Below are positions 1 to 8,929 of a DNA stretch of 64,000 bases, piece after piece (the first letter of the stretch is position 1; each line of letters opens with the position of its first letter). Origin of the DNA: an uncultured Oscillospiraceae bacterium (GTDB lineage: Bacteria; Bacillota_A; Clostridia; Oscillospirales; Oscillospiraceae). The DNA is taken from the NCBI GenBank assembly GCA_910579155.1, contig CAJTTS010000009.1, positions 11,705 through 75,704 on the forward strand, given 5' to 3'. Position numbers and translations under genes: made by a program. The notes below the pieces were generated by a model. The model was not told the DNA's origin, did no database searches, and was given only the letters and a program-made list of their open reading frames with translations.

Positions 1-1038
1 GATACCTGCATCGCGCAGATCGAGAAGGACTTCGGCAAGGGCTCCATCATGCGCCTGGGGGAGAACTCCCACATTGTGGTGGAGGCCATCCCAACCGGGT
101 CGCTGTCGCTGGATATCGCCCTGGGGATTGGCGGCGTACCCAAGGGGCGCATCATTGAGATTTACGGCCCCGAGTCTTCCGGCAAGACCACCTTGGCTCT
201 TCACATTGTGGCCGAAGCCCAGAAGCGGGGGGGCGAGGTAGCCTTTATTGACGCTGAGCACGCCCTGGACCCCACCTACGCCCGGGCCCTGGGGGTGGAT
301 ATCGACTCCATGCTGATCTCCCAGCCGGATACCGGTGAGCAGGGGCTGGAAATCTGCGAGGCCCTGGTGCGCTCCGGCGCCATCGACGTGGTGGTGGTGG
401 ACTCCGTCGCGGCCCTGACCCCCCGGGCGGAGATCGAGGGCGACATGGGCGACAGCCACGTGGGTTTGCTGGCCCGGCTGATGAGCCAGGCCCTGCGCAA
501 GCTGGCTGGCTCCATCTCCAAGACCAACTGCATTGTCATTTTCATCAACCAGCTCCGGGAAAAGGTGGGCGTGGTGTACGGCAACCCGGAGGTGACCACC
601 GGCGGCCGGGCGCTGAAGTTCTACTCCTCTGTGCGCATGGAGGTGCGCCGGATTGAGGCCATCAAGAACGGCACCGAGGTGGTGGGCAACCGCACCCGGG
701 CGAAGATCGTGAAGAATAAGGTAGCGCCACCCTTCCGGGAGGCGGAGTTTGAAATCATGTATGGCGAGGGCATTTCCAAACTGGGCGAACTGGTGGACCT
801 GGCCGTGAAGCTGGATATTGTGCAGAAGTCCGGCTCCTGGTTCTCTATGGGGGACACCCGCGTAGGGCAGGGCCGGGACGCGGTGAAGAAGTATTTCCAG
901 GACAACCCGGAGGTCGCCGAAAAGGTAGAGGAGGAGGTCCGCGCCAACTCCTACAAGCTGATGAGCCGCCAGTCCCAGATCGCCGCCAAGGCCGCGGGCC
1001 GGGCGGTGGATGTGTCCGCTGACGACTTCGAGGGATAG
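1..1038 (+). CDS. recA: Recombinase RecA (5'-truncated by the window edge)
   Basis: RecA is the ATP-dependent strand-exchange filament protein of homologous recombination and the SOS co-protease. The reading frame is open from base 1 (the codons before the first ATG at 49 continue the family sequence, [10 protein letters not shown]), so the true start lies upstream of the window. Visible are the Walker A motif GPESSGKT (bases about 163-186), the acidic Walker B stretch IDVVVVDS and the DNA-binding loop regions around [17 protein letters not shown]. The C-terminus is complete, with the short acidic tail (SADDFEG) typical of the family. The RecX regulator gene follows two genes downstream, a common Firmicute arrangement. 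Confidence 0.98.
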   Translation, partial: DTCIAQIEKDFGKGSIMRLGENSHIVVEAIPTGSLSLDIALGIGGVPKGRIIEIYGPESSGKTTLALHIVAEAQKRGGEVAFIDAEHALDPTYARALGVDIDSMLISQPDTGEQGLEICEALVRSGAIDVVVVDSVAALTPRAEIEGDMGDSHVGLLARLMSQALRKLAGSISKTNCIVIFINQLREKVGVVYGNPEVTTGGRALKFYSSVRMEVRRIEAIKNGTEVVGNRTRAKIVKNKVAPPFREAEFEIMYGEGISKLGELVDLAVKLDIVQKSGSWFSMGDTRVGQGRDAVKKYFQDNPEVAEKVEEEVRANSYKLMSRQSQIAAKAAGRAVDVSADDFEG

Positions 1039-1081
1039 GGTTCTTTTCCGGCCATGTTGCTTGAAACAGAGAGAATGATTG

Positions 1082-1300
1082 ATGAATAAAAGAGTGATTG
1101 TGCGGTTTATTGGGGATGTGCTGATTATCATTTTCCTCGTTGGTTTTATCCTGTCGCTACTCTGGTATACAACGGGTTCTCTTGAGACCATGCCGACGGA
1201 GGAACAGCAGGAGAAGGTGCGGACGGCGGCGGTATTATCTATGATTGTGACTGGCGTTCCCTGTATGATCTCTACTGTCATACGGAGACGGGCAAAATGA
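1082..1300 (+). CDS. Small two-helix membrane protein of unknown function
   Basis: A 72-residue protein I do not recognise. Two hydrophobic segments (about residues 8-31 and 49-66) flank a short polar loop rich in Glu and Gln, and the C-terminus ends in Arg-Arg-Arg-Ala-Lys. This fits a small double-spanning inner-membrane protein with a positive cytoplasmic tail. A TTG immediately before the ATG could also serve as start, and the ribosome-binding site is weak (GAGAGA). It lies between recA and recX, 6 bp from recX, so co-transcription with recX is likely. The sequence looks slightly less G+C-rich than its neighbours. Confidence 0.6.
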   Translation: MNKRVIVRFIGDVLIIIFLVGFILSLLWYTTGSLETMPTEEQQEKVRTAAVLSMIVTGVPCMISTVIRRRAK

Positions 1301-1306
1301 GGCGCT

Positions 1307-2002
1307 ATGAAAATTGAAAAATTAGAGCCCTCCCGGCACAAGCAGGGCCGCTGGCTGGTGTGGTTGGAGGACGCCTCCTTTGTCCGCATCGGCGAGGGGG
1401 ACGTGGTATCCCTGGGCCTGTACGCAGGGAAAGCGCTGACCGATGGCGAGGCCGCCGCGCTCACCGCCGCCGGGGAGCGCTCCAAGCTGATGGAGCGGGC
1501 GGTAGGATTGCTGTCGCAGCGGCCCATGTCGCGGAAAGAGCTGCTGGATAAGCTGTGCGCCCCGCCCCGGCAGAAAAGAGAAAAATATCCCTATGATAAG
1601 CTGGACGACATCCCCGACCGGTCGGTTTTGCAGGTCCGGCGGGAAGCCCTGCGGGAACAGGCGGAGGCCGTAGCCGACCGCCTCACCGAGCTGGGGCTGC
1701 TGAACGATAGGGAGTACGCCGGCATGGTTGCGCGCCATTACGCCGCCAAGGGGTACGGCCCCCGGAAAATCCGCGACGAGCTGTACCGGAGGGGGGTGCC
1801 CCGGGAATATTGGGAGGACGCCGTGGAAGAGCGGGAGCCGGACGAGAGCCGGATCGACAAGCTTGCCCGGCAGAAGCTCCGGGGGGCGGAACCCACCCGG
1901 GAGAACTTGAAAAAGGTGTCCGACTACCTGGCCCGCCGCGGCTACGGCTGGGAGGAGATTTCCACCGTTCTGGATCGAATCCGGGAGGAGGAGTGGGATT
2001 AA
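1307..2002 (+). CDS. recX: Regulatory protein RecX
   Basis: RecX binds the RecA filament and restrains its ATPase and strand-exchange activity. The protein has 231 residues, within the usual Firmicute range. It shows the family's repeated three-helix modules, with the characteristic pattern LLSQRPMSRKELLDKL, then LTELGLLNDREYAGMVARHY, then GPRKIRDELYRRGV and a final SDYLARRGYGWEEI. The position just behind recA supports the call. Its stop codon TAA shares one base with the ATG of rimO, so the two are translationally coupled. Confidence 0.93.
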   Translation: MKIEKLEPSRHKQGRWLVWLEDASFVRIGEGDVVSLGLYAGKALTDGEAAALTAAGERSKLMERAVGLLSQRPMSRKELLDKLCAPPRQKREKYPYDKLDDIPDRSVLQVRREALREQAEAVADRLTELGLLNDREYAGMVARHYAAKGYGPRKIRDELYRRGVPREYWEDAVEEREPDESRIDKLARQKLRGAEPTRENLKKVSDYLARRGYGWEEISTVLDRIREEEWD

Positions 2003-3327
2003 TGGGCTATACAGTGGCGTTTCAGTCCTTGGGCTGCGCCAAAAATCTAGTGAATACCGAGCAGATGATGGCCCTGTGCCGGGACGCGGGCCACACCGTC
2101 ACCGGCGACCCGGAGGGGGCGGACGTGGCGGTGCTGAACACCTGCGGGTTCATCGAGTCCGCCAAGAGCGAGGCCATCGACAGCATTCTGGAGCTGGCGG
2201 CGCTGAAAAGCGCGGGCAGACTGAAAAAGCTGCTGGTCACCGGCTGCCTGGCCCAGCGCTACCCGGACGACATCCGGGAGGAGCTGCCCGAGGTGGACGG
2301 GCTTTTGGGCACGGGGAGCTACACCGATGTGGTGTCCGCCGTGGAGCAGCTCATGGCGGGGGAGAGGCCGGAACGGTTCGGCGATATCCACCGCACCTAT
2401 GAGGACGGGGAGCGCTGGGTGACCACGCCGCCCTATACGGCGTTCCTCAAAATTGCCGAGGGTTGCTCGAACGGCTGCGCGTTCTGCGTAATCCCCAAGC
2501 TGCGGGGCAGGTACCGCAGCCGTTCCATGGAGTCGCTTTTGTCGGAGGCGGAGTCGCTGGTGCGGCGGGGGGTAAAGGAGCTCATTGTCATTGCCCAGGA
2601 TATCACCCGGTACGGGCTGGATCTGGGGGACGGCACGACGCTTTCCAAGCTGCTGGCCGAGCTGTGTAAGCTGGATTTCCATTGGATTCGGCTTCACTAC
2701 CTCTATCCGGAGGCGGTGACGGACGAGCTGATTGAGGTAATTGCCCGGGAAAGGAAGATCGTCCACTACCTGGACATCCCCATCCAGCACGCCAACAATG
2801 GTATCTTGAAGGCTATGCGCCGCCGGAGCGTCAAGGCGGAGATCGAGGCGTTGTTTGCCAAACTCCGGGCGGCTATGCCGGACGTGGTGATCCGCACCTC
2901 CCTGATCTGCGGCCTTCCGGGAGAGGGCGAGGCGGAGTTTGAGGAGCTGTGCGGTTTCCTGCGGGAGCAGAAACTCCAGCGGGCGGGGGTGTTCCAGTTC
3001 TCGCCGGAGGAGGGGACGTTGGCCGCCGCCATGGAAAACCAGGTGGACCCGGAAACGGCGGCCCGCCGGGTGGAACTGGTTGTGGACTTGCAATCCCGCA
3101 TTATGGACGAGTACAACGAGGCCCGGCTGGGCACCTGCATGGAGGTGCTGTGCGAGGGTTTTGACGCAGACGGCGGCTGCTATGTGGGCCGCACCTATGC
3201 CGACTCGGTGGACATCGACGGGCGGGTGCTGTTTACGGCGGCGGGGCTGATCCCGGCAGGAGAGTTTGTCAACGTGCGGATCACCGGCGTGTCTGACGGG
3301 GACCTCACCGGCGAGATCGAGGAATAA
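2002..3327 (+). CDS. rimO: Ribosomal protein S12 methylthiotransferase RimO
   Basis: RimO is a radical-SAM enzyme with two Fe-S clusters that adds a methylthio group to an aspartate of ribosomal protein S12. The 441-residue protein has the N-terminal MTTase domain (LGCAKNLVNTE, NTCGFI) with its three cluster cysteines. The radical-SAM motif CSNGCAFC follows at residues 155-162 and a C-terminal TRAM domain closes the protein. The RimO-type sequence (PTPPYTAFLKIAEGC-like, LHYLYPE) separates it from the tRNA enzyme MiaB. The open frame extends 64 codons further upstream inside recX. The ATG at 2002 matches the conserved N-terminus and overlaps the recX stop. Confidence 0.95.
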   Translation: MGYTVAFQSLGCAKNLVNTEQMMALCRDAGHTVTGDPEGADVAVLNTCGFIESAKSEAIDSILELAALKSAGRLKKLLVTGCLAQRYPDDIREELPEVDGLLGTGSYTDVVSAVEQLMAGERPERFGDIHRTYEDGERWVTTPPYTAFLKIAEGCSNGCAFCVIPKLRGRYRSRSMESLLSEAESLVRRGVKELIVIAQDITRYGLDLGDGTTLSKLLAELCKLDFHWIRLHYLYPEAVTDELIEVIARERKIVHYLDIPIQHANNGILKAMRRRSVKAEIEALFAKLRAAMPDVVIRTSLICGLPGEGEAEFEELCGFLREQKLQRAGVFQFSPEEGTLAAAMENQVDPETAARRVELVVDLQSRIMDEYNEARLGTCMEVLCEGFDADGGCYVGRTYADSVDIDGRVLFTAAGLIPAGEFVNVRITGVSDGDLTGEIEE

Positions 3328-3355
3328 CTGGTGCTGAACATGAAGGAGGCAAACC

Positions 3356-3892
3356 ATGAATTTACCGAACAAACTGACTATGATGCGCGTGGTTTTGATT
3401 CCAGTGTATCTGGTGCTGTGGCACCTGGAATTTCCCGGAAACAATTACGCCGCCCTGACTGTGTTTATCGTGGCCAGCCTCACCGACTTTTTGGATGGTT
3501 ACATCGCCCGGAAACACAATCTGGTGACGGATTTCGGCAAGTTCATGGACCCTCTGGCGGACAAGATGCTGGTGCTCACCGCCATGACCTGTTTCTGTGC
3601 CATGGGTCGCTTCCCGGACTGGGCGCTGGTCATCGTCATGGCCCGGGAGTTTGCCGTGTCCGGCCTGCGGCTGGTGGCGGTGGACAACGGGCGGGTCATT
3701 GCCGCCGGGTGGTCGGGCAAGGTCAAGACCTTTTCCACCATGGTGTGCCTGGCGCTGATGCACCTGTGGGGTGAGCCCTCTGTGATGGGTACTCTGGATT
3801 GGGTGTGTGTCGCTGTGATCGCGGCTACTACGCTGTATTCCGGCGTGGAGTATTTTGTGAAGAACCGGGATGTGCTTAACTGGAACAAATGA
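3356..3892 (+). CDS. pgsA: CDP-diacylglycerol--glycerol-3-phosphate 3-phosphatidyltransferase
   Basis: This enzyme makes phosphatidylglycerophosphate, the committed step of phosphatidylglycerol and cardiolipin synthesis, in the cytoplasmic membrane. The 178-residue protein carries the CDP-alcohol phosphatidyltransferase signature D-x2-D-G-x2-A-R-x8-G-x3-D-x3-D, read as TDFLDGYIARKHNLVTDFG followed by KFMDPLADK. Several hydrophobic helices surround it. The RBS AAGGAGG sits 6 bases before the ATG. It follows rimO by 28 bp, as in many Firmicutes with the rimO-pgsA-(cinA)-recA order, although here recA lies upstream. Confidence 0.95.
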   Translation: MNLPNKLTMMRVVLIPVYLVLWHLEFPGNNYAALTVFIVASLTDFLDGYIARKHNLVTDFGKFMDPLADKMLVLTAMTCFCAMGRFPDWALVIVMAREFAVSGLRLVAVDNGRVIAAGWSGKVKTFSTMVCLALMHLWGEPSVMGTLDWVCVAVIAATTLYSGVEYFVKNRDVLNWNK

Positions 3893-3956
3893 CCGACAAA
3901 GGGCGGGGCTGTGTGCCCCACCCTTTTCAAATCTGCGAAAAATGGAGGAAAACGCC

Positions 3957-5570
3957 ATGGAATGGTGGAAGGACGCGATCATTTACCAAATCTACCCCCG
4001 CAGCTTCCAGGACTCCAACGGGGACGGCGTCGGGGATATCCCTGGTATCATCAGCCGTCTGGACCACTTGCAGGAGCTTGGGGTGGGGGCCGTCTGGCTC
4101 AGCCCGGTGTACCCGTCCCCCAACGACGACAACGGCTACGACATTAGCGACTACAAAAACATCAACCCGGAGTACGGCACCCTGGAGGACATGGACCGGC
4201 TGATTTTGGAGGCAAAGCGCCGGGGGATACGCATTTTGATGGATCTGGTCATCAACCACACCTCCACCCAACACGAGTGGTTTGAGAAGAGCCGCCGCCG
4301 GATTGAGCCCTACACCGATTATTACTATTGGGCGCCCGCCAAGCTGGACGGGACCCTGCCCAACAACTGGACGGGCTTCTTCGGCGAGGACTGCTGGCAG
4401 TGGGACGACATGCGGGGGGAGTATTATCTGCACCTGTTTGCCCGGACGCAGGCGGATTTAAACTACCACTGCCCCAAGGTGCTGGACGAGGTGAAGGAGG
4501 TGCTTCGCTTCTGGTTGGGTCGGGGCGTGGCCGGGTTCCGGTGCGATGTCATCAATCTGCTGTGGAAGGACAGCCTGGAGGACGGCGAGAAGCGGCTGGC
4601 CCTCACCGGCCTGGAGCACTACCTGTCGCTCCCCGAAGCCCACGGCATTTTGCGCCAATTACGCCGTGTGTTGGACGGCTACAAGGCGTTTGCGGTGGGG
4701 GAGACGGTGTTCGTCACCCCGGATATGGCCCGGGACCTGTGCGCCGGGGACAGGGACGAACTGAACATGGTGTTTTCCTTTGAGCACATGGAGTGCGACC
4801 AGCGCTTCATCAAGTGGTTCAAGCGGGATTTTCGGCCCAGGAAGTTTTTTGAGTGCCTGGTCAAGTGGCAGAAGGAGCTGCCTTGGAACACGATCTACCT
4901 GGAAAACCACGACCAGCCCAGGTCCATTCCCCGGTTCGGCAGCGACGGGTATTGGCGGGAGAGCGGTAAGCTGCTGGCTACCCTGCTGCTGACGATGCGG
5001 GGTACGCCCTTCATCTACCAGGGCCAGGAGATCGGCATGGTGGACTTTGACTTTGACGGTGTGGACCAGTTGAACGACGTGGAGAGCCGCAACGTGGACC
5101 ACCTGCTGAGCGCGTACCACGTGCCGGAGGGGCTGCGCTGGAAGATCATCGCCCGCACCAGCCGGGACAACGCCCGCACGCCTATGCAGTGGGACGACGG
5201 CCCCAACGCGGGCTTCACCACAGGGAGGCCCTGGCTGGGGGTGAACCGAAACTTCCATTTCATCAACCTGGCGGACCAGGAGAACGATCCGGATTCCATC
5301 TGGAGCTGGTACAAGGACCTGTCCAAGCTGCGACGGGACCGGGAGGTGCTGCGCCGAGGGGATTTCCTCTGGCTGGAGGCAACCCACCGGGTGTTCGTCT
5401 ACCGCCGCCGTCTGGGAGTGGAGAGCGTCACCGTGGCGCTGAATTTCAGCGGCCGGCCTACCCGGGTCGGTAGCCGGGGGACGCTGCTGCGGTCCAACTA
5501 CCGGCGGGACGGCTTCGACGGGCGGCTCCAGCCCTGGGAGGCGGTCATTTTGGAGGACGGCGTGAAATAA
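3957..5570 (+). CDS. GH13 alpha-glucosidase / oligo-1,6-glucosidase
   Basis: A cytoplasmic (no signal peptide) 537-residue glycoside hydrolase of the GH13 alpha-amylase family that hydrolyses short alpha-glucosides. The TIM-barrel motifs are complete: DLVINHTS, GFRCDV with nucleophile Asp197, the acid/base Glu249 in VGETV, and Asp319 in ENHDQPR. The residue after the nucleophile is Val, which in the oligo-1,6-glucosidase/maltase group is associated with alpha-1,6 linkage preference, so isomaltose-type substrates are likely. The ATG at 3957 was chosen because GGAGGA lies 7 bases upstream. Upstream in-frame ATGs have no such site. A strong terminator follows directly. Confidence 0.9.
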   Translation: MEWWKDAIIYQIYPRSFQDSNGDGVGDIPGIISRLDHLQELGVGAVWLSPVYPSPNDDNGYDISDYKNINPEYGTLEDMDRLILEAKRRGIRILMDLVINHTSTQHEWFEKSRRRIEPYTDYYYWAPAKLDGTLPNNWTGFFGEDCWQWDDMRGEYYLHLFARTQADLNYHCPKVLDEVKEVLRFWLGRGVAGFRCDVINLLWKDSLEDGEKRLALTGLEHYLSLPEAHGILRQLRRVLDGYKAFAVGETVFVTPDMARDLCAGDRDELNMVFSFEHMECDQRFIKWFKRDFRPRKFFECLVKWQKELPWNTIYLENHDQPRSIPRFGSDGYWRESGKLLATLLLTMRGTPFIYQGQEIGMVDFDFDGVDQLNDVESRNVDHLLSAYHVPEGLRWKIIARTSRDNARTPMQWDDGPNAGFTTGRPWLGVNRNFHFINLADQENDPDSIWSWYKDLSKLRRDREVLRRGDFLWLEATHRVFVYRRRLGVESVTVALNFSGRPTRVGSRGTLLRSNYRRDGFDGRLQPWEAVILEDGVK

Positions 5571-5575
5571 AGAAA

Positions 5576-5602
5576 AGAGGCCGAATTACTCGGCCTCTTT
5601 TT
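5576..5602. terminator. Bidirectional intrinsic terminator
   Basis: A 9-bp stem AGAGGCCGA/TCGGCCTCT with a 5-base loop is followed by five Ts on the plus strand. The A-rich flank gives a U-run on the minus strand. It serves the GH13 gene and the convergent antitoxin-like gene, whose stop codon lies in the loop. Confidence 0.85.
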
Positions 5603-5993
5603 CAAACAGCTCCTCAACGAACCCGGTTGCGGCGGTCAGATAGGCTGAGGGGACAAAAAACCGGAAGGTCTCCGATAAAGAGCCCATTTTGAGCGCCAAT
5701 CCGGCTCCCAGGGAGCTTTCTTTAAGGAAGGGCACGCCGTGCTGCTGCAAGACGTCGGCCAGCATACCCGCCCAGATGGGGCTTTGCTCCGTCAGAAAAC
5801 ACATTTCCTCTGAACCTTTCGCAGTGGCCGTTTCCACAGGGGAAGCCGTTATCTTCTCATAGGTTTCCATGCTCATGATGACCAGGTCGCCGTAACCGTT
5901 TTTGGTGATGAAAATCGGTTCGTTTTTTGCGTGGCAAAGCTCTGAAATCTCGGTGGTATTCCGCAGGTCGGTGATTGGCCTGATTTGCGGCAT
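5586..5993 (-). CDS. Phd/YefM-type antitoxin domain fused to a DUF2007-like domain
   Basis: A 135-residue protein. Residues 1-50 match the Phd/YefM antitoxin fold (PITDLRN...EPIFITKNGYGDLVIMSMETYEKI), the N-terminal DNA-binding part of type II antitoxins. After a short linker, residues about 62-135 resemble DUF2007 (putative signal-transducing domain: LTEQSPIWAGMLADVLQQHGVPF, then a VPSAYL...EELF end). The normal toxin-binding tail is therefore replaced. No toxin gene adjoins it. The strong RBS AAGGAGGG and a clean sigma-A promoter upstream suggest it is expressed alone. The DUF2007 match was recognised by eye and is less certain than the Phd part. Confidence 0.75.
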   Translation of the reverse strand: MPQIRPITDLRNTTEISELCHAKNEPIFITKNGYGDLVIMSMETYEKITASPVETATAKGSEEMCFLTEQSPIWAGMLADVLQQHGVPFLKESSLGAGLALKMGSLSETFRFFVPSAYLTAATGFVEELFEKEAE

Positions 5994-6020
5994 AAAAATC
6001 CCTCCTTTTTTATGTACAAA

Positions 6021-6049
6021 ATTATAACATAATCATGTGCAATCTTCAA
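6021..6049 (-). promoter_or_regulatory. Sigma-A promoter of the Phd-DUF2007 gene
   Basis: Read on the minus strand: -35 TTGAAG (6049-6044), a 17-base spacer and -10 TATAAT (6026-6021), about 28 bp before the ATG at 5993. The leader is very short. Confidence 0.75.
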
Positions 6050-6100
6050 GGTGTTTTTGCGCTGCTGAGATTGCTTTAAAATGAGGTGGTGAATGGAAAC

Positions 6101-6144
6101 ATAAGGAATCCGGCCCGTGCCATGGCGCGGGCCGGATTCCTTAT
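6101..6144 (-). terminator. Long palindromic hairpin after the PiT gene
   Basis: A 17-bp perfect stem (6101-6117 with 6128-6144) extends by further pairs toward a CATG loop. It begins at the PiT stop codon on the minus strand. The T-run after it is weak, so it may act as a terminator, a 3'-end stabiliser, or both. Confidence 0.6.
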
Positions 6145-7088
6145 CCCATCATCGTCCTAGTCAGCAGAAACGCCATCGCCCCGCAGGCGGGGAAGGTCAG
6201 CACCCACGCCCCCGCCATCTGGCCCATGACCCGTCTGTCCGCCTCCCGGCCCGCGCCGCAGATGGCCGCGACCTTTGCGTGGGTGGTGGAGGCGGGCAGA
6301 CCCATGGCGGAGCACGCCAGCAGGACCGCTCCCGCCCCCAGGTCCGCCGCCAGCCCGTCGGCGGGGGAGAGGGTGGCAAGTTCCGAGCCCACCTTTTCTA
6401 CAATGGGTTTGCCCCCCAGGGCGGTGCCCAGGGCCATGCCACCGGCGGTGAGCAGGGCCAGGGCCATACGGGAGTGGGACGCGTTTCCGTCGAGCCCGTC
6501 GGCGAGCAGCAGCAGAGCCAGGAATTTCTGGCCGTCCTGCACACCGTGGAGCAGGGCGGTGAGGGCGGCGGCCCCTGTCTGCCAGGCCGCAGGGCGGCGC
6601 ACCCGACCGGTTAAGGCCTGCCGGAAGAGCCGACCTGCCGCCACCCCGGCGGGTAGGGACAGCGCCATCCCCGCCAGCACCATCAGCCATGCCCCGGCGT
6701 TGAGCTGCGCCGCGTCCGTCCCTAAAGCGACGGCCCCGCCGGACAGGCCCGCCAGCAGGGCATGGCTCTCGCTGGTGGGCAGGCCGAACCGCCACGCCGC
6801 CACCGCCCACAGCACGATGGACAGTAACGCGGCGTTGAGGGCGGTAACCGCCCCATGGGGATCGGAAAAGGCTACCAGCTCCCCCATGGTGTCGGCCACG
6901 GCGGGGAAGCACAGGCAGGCCAGCGCCGCCCCGGCGAAGTTGGATACCGCCGCCAGAAGTACGCCCCGGCGGAAGCTCAAGGCCCCCGAGCCCACGGCGG
7001 TAGCGATGGCGTTGGGCGCGTCGGTCCAGCCGTTGACAAAGATCACCGCCAGCACCAGCAGGCGGGCGAGATGGATGGTTACGGTCAT
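6141..7088 (-). CDS. Inorganic phosphate transporter, PiT family
   Basis: A low-affinity, cation-coupled phosphate permease of the inner membrane. The 315-residue protein is almost entirely hydrophobic helices and shows both PiT signature copies: GWTDAPNAIATAVGSG near the N-terminus and CSAMGLPASTTHAKV in the C-terminal half. A cytoplasmic loop separates the halves. Length fits the short bacterial PiT form. The RBS GGGAGGG lies just upstream of the ATG. No PhoU-like companion gene, often found beside PiT, is adjacent. It is divergent from dgt across a 145-bp A+T-rich spacer (7089-7233) in which I could not assign a promoter with confidence. Confidence 0.92.
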   Translation of the reverse strand: MTVTIHLARLLVLAVIFVNGWTDAPNAIATAVGSGALSFRRGVLLAAVSNFAGAALACLCFPAVADTMGELVAFSDPHGAVTALNAALLSIVLWAVAAWRFGLPTSESHALLAGLSGGAVALGTDAAQLNAGAWLMVLAGMALSLPAGVAAGRLFRQALTGRVRRPAAWQTGAAALTALLHGVQDGQKFLALLLLADGLDGNASHSRMALALLTAGGMALGTALGGKPIVEKVGSELATLSPADGLAADLGAGAVLLACSAMGLPASTTHAKVAAICGAGREADRRVMGQMAGAWVLTFPACGAMAFLLTRTMMG

Positions 7089-7233
7089 GGCATTCCCTCC
7101 CCGGAGGGAGATTATTTGGAGTGCGCAAAAAATATGTGAAAAATTTTAAAAATAAAAAAGGATTTTTCCAATTTACGGGGTATAAGAAAGAGACAGCAAA
7201 ATTGCGCTGTGCGCGAAGCGGGGAGGAATGGAT

Positions 7234-8244
7234 ATGAATCAGACCATTCGGGAACGCACCGAAGCCCTCGAGCGTCAGACCCTGTCGCCGTGGGCCTGCC
7301 TGTCGGCGGAGTCCAGGGGGCGGGCGGTGGCCGTCGAGTCCTGCCCCATGCGCACCTGCTTCCAGCGGGACGTGGACCGGGTGGTGCATTGCAAGTCTTT
7401 CCGGCGCCTGAAGCACAAGACCCAGGTGTTCCTCCAGCCGGAGGGGGACCATTACCGCACCCGGATGACCCATACCCTGGAGGTATCCCGCATTGCCCGG
7501 ACCATGGCAAGGGGCCTGGGCCTCAACGAGGACCTGACCGAGGCCGCCGCCCTGGCCCACGACCTGGGACACACCCCCTTCGGCCACGCCGGGGAGCGGG
7601 CGCTGTCCCGGATGGTGGAGGGCGGCTTCCGCCACTATGAGCAGTCCCTGCGGGTGATCGACAGGCTGGAGAATGAGGGCGCGGGGCTGAACCTGTGCCA
7701 TGAGGTGCGCTCCGGCGTCCTGTGCCACACCACCGGGCCGGTGGCAGACACGCTGGAGGGCCAGTTGGTGCGGTTCGCCGACAAGATCGCCTACATCAAC
7801 CACGATATTGACGACGCCATGCGGGGGGGCATTATTTTCCCCACCGATATCCCCATCTGTATTTCCCAGGTGCTGGGCTATACCCACGGGGAGCGCATTG
7901 AGACGCTGACCATGGACGTCATCCGGGCCAGCGCCGAGGGGGAACTGATCCGGCAGTCGCCTGTGGTGGCCAAAGCCATGGCGGAATTAAAGGAGTTTAT
8001 GTTCCGGTCCGTCTACTTCAATCCCTTGGCGAAAGGGGAGGAGGGCAAGGCGGAGGACATGATTTGCCTGCTGTACGAATACTATTACAAGCACACGGAC
8101 AAGCTGCCCCCGGAATACCAGGACATTCTGGTGCGGGAGGGGACGCAGCGGGCGGTGCTGGACTACATTGCGGGCATGACGGACACCTATGCTGTGGAGC
8201 AGTTCAGCAGCCTGTTCATTCCGAGGGGGTGGGTGGTCAAGTGA
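7234..8244 (+). CDS. dgt: Deoxyguanosinetriphosphate triphosphohydrolase-like protein
   Basis: An HD-superfamily dNTPase that splits dGTP (and often other dNTPs) to the nucleoside and tripolyphosphate. Motifs are HxxR-like KSFRRLKHKTQVF, then TRMTHTLEV, the metal-binding HDLGHTPFGHAGE and the downstream FADKIAYINHDIDD. Two ATGs occur six bases apart (7228 and 7234). The second has GGAGG at a normal 7-base spacing, so it is preferred. The GTG of the following yigZ gene overlaps its stop. Together with dnaG and rpoD it forms the Clostridia version of the macromolecular-synthesis operon. Confidence 0.93.
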   Translation: MNQTIRERTEALERQTLSPWACLSAESRGRAVAVESCPMRTCFQRDVDRVVHCKSFRRLKHKTQVFLQPEGDHYRTRMTHTLEVSRIARTMARGLGLNEDLTEAAALAHDLGHTPFGHAGERALSRMVEGGFRHYEQSLRVIDRLENEGAGLNLCHEVRSGVLCHTTGPVADTLEGQLVRFADKIAYINHDIDDAMRGGIIFPTDIPICISQVLGYTHGERIETLTMDVIRASAEGELIRQSPVVAKAMAELKEFMFRSVYFNPLAKGEEGKAEDMICLLYEYYYKHTDKLPPEYQDILVREGTQRAVLDYIAGMTDTYAVEQFSSLFIPRGWVVK

Positions 8245-8870
8245 CGGAATACCTTGTGCCAACAAGACCCTCGGAAGCGGAGTTCACAGAGAAGCGCTCC
8301 ACCTTCATCGGCCACGTCTGGCCGGTGGAGACGGAGGAGGAGGCCCGCAGGCGCATTGAGGAGATGAAAAAGAAATACCACGACGCCCGGCACAACTGCT
8401 GGTGCTATCTGCTGAAGGACGGTCCGGTGCGATACTCCGACGACGGCGAGCCCCAGGGCACCGCAGGACAGCCCATGCTGGGGGTGTTCCAGAAGGAGGG
8501 GGTCGTCAATGTGTGCTGCGTGGTCACCCGGTACTTCGGCGGGGTACTGCTGGGGGCGGGAGGCTTGGTCCGGGCCTATACCCAAAGCGCTAAGGATGCG
8601 CTGGACGCCGCGGGTGTGTCGGTGGTCCGCCGCTGGCTGGAGCTGGCGGTGGAGTGCCCTTACAATTTCCTGGAGCGGGTGAAACTGGCCTGTTCCGCCC
8701 AGGGCGGCGTGGTGGGCGAGATTGAATACGCCGCCAACGTGACGGTCCACGCCCTGTTGCCCGAGGGGGGCGCGGAGGCGTTCCGGGCTCAGATGACCGA
8801 GCTGTCCGCCGGGGACTTTTCGGCTGTTGAACTGGGGGAAGTATTCCGCGCCGTCCCAATTGGGGGATAA
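8241..8870 (+). CDS. YigZ/IMPACT family protein
   Basis: A 209-residue protein of the UPF0029/IMPACT family, whose bacterial members (YigZ, YvyE) have no firmly established biochemical role. It has the N-terminal conserved stretch EKRSTFIGHVWPVETEEEA, the KYHDARHNCWCYLL segment, SDDGEPQGTAGQPML and the VTRYFGGVLLGAGGLVRAYTQSA motif. These are followed by the small ferredoxin-like C-terminal domain. The GTG start overlaps the dgt stop by four bases. The longer ATG-started frame upstream runs through dgt and is not real. Confidence 0.9.
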   Translation: MTEYLVPTRPSEAEFTEKRSTFIGHVWPVETEEEARRRIEEMKKKYHDARHNCWCYLLKDGPVRYSDDGEPQGTAGQPMLGVFQKEGVVNVCCVVTRYFGGVLLGAGGLVRAYTQSAKDALDAAGVSVVRRWLELAVECPYNFLERVKLACSAQGGVVGEIEYAANVTVHALLPEGGAEAFRAQMTELSAGDFSAVELGEVFRAVPIGG

Positions 8871-8929
8871 ATTCGCAAAACTGTGATAAAAGTTACCCAA
8901 ATTGGCTAATATCAAGAGGGAGGTGGGCC

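Noticed and set aside
2047..3444. A 465-residue minus-strand frame opposite rimO
   Set aside because: It is the antisense shadow of a G+C-rich gene: no RBS, composition dominated by His/Gln/Arg/Leu, and it covers a clear RimO.
3957..5570. The two GH13 genes (3957 and 43118) as one starch-utilisation locus
   Set aside because: They lie 38 kb apart, on different strands, in different subfamilies and without transporter or regulator genes beside them.
5586..7088. A toxin-antitoxin pair made of the Phd-type gene and its neighbour
   Set aside because: The upstream neighbour on the same strand is a full PiT phosphate transporter, and the other neighbour is a convergent GH13 enzyme. Neither is a toxin.
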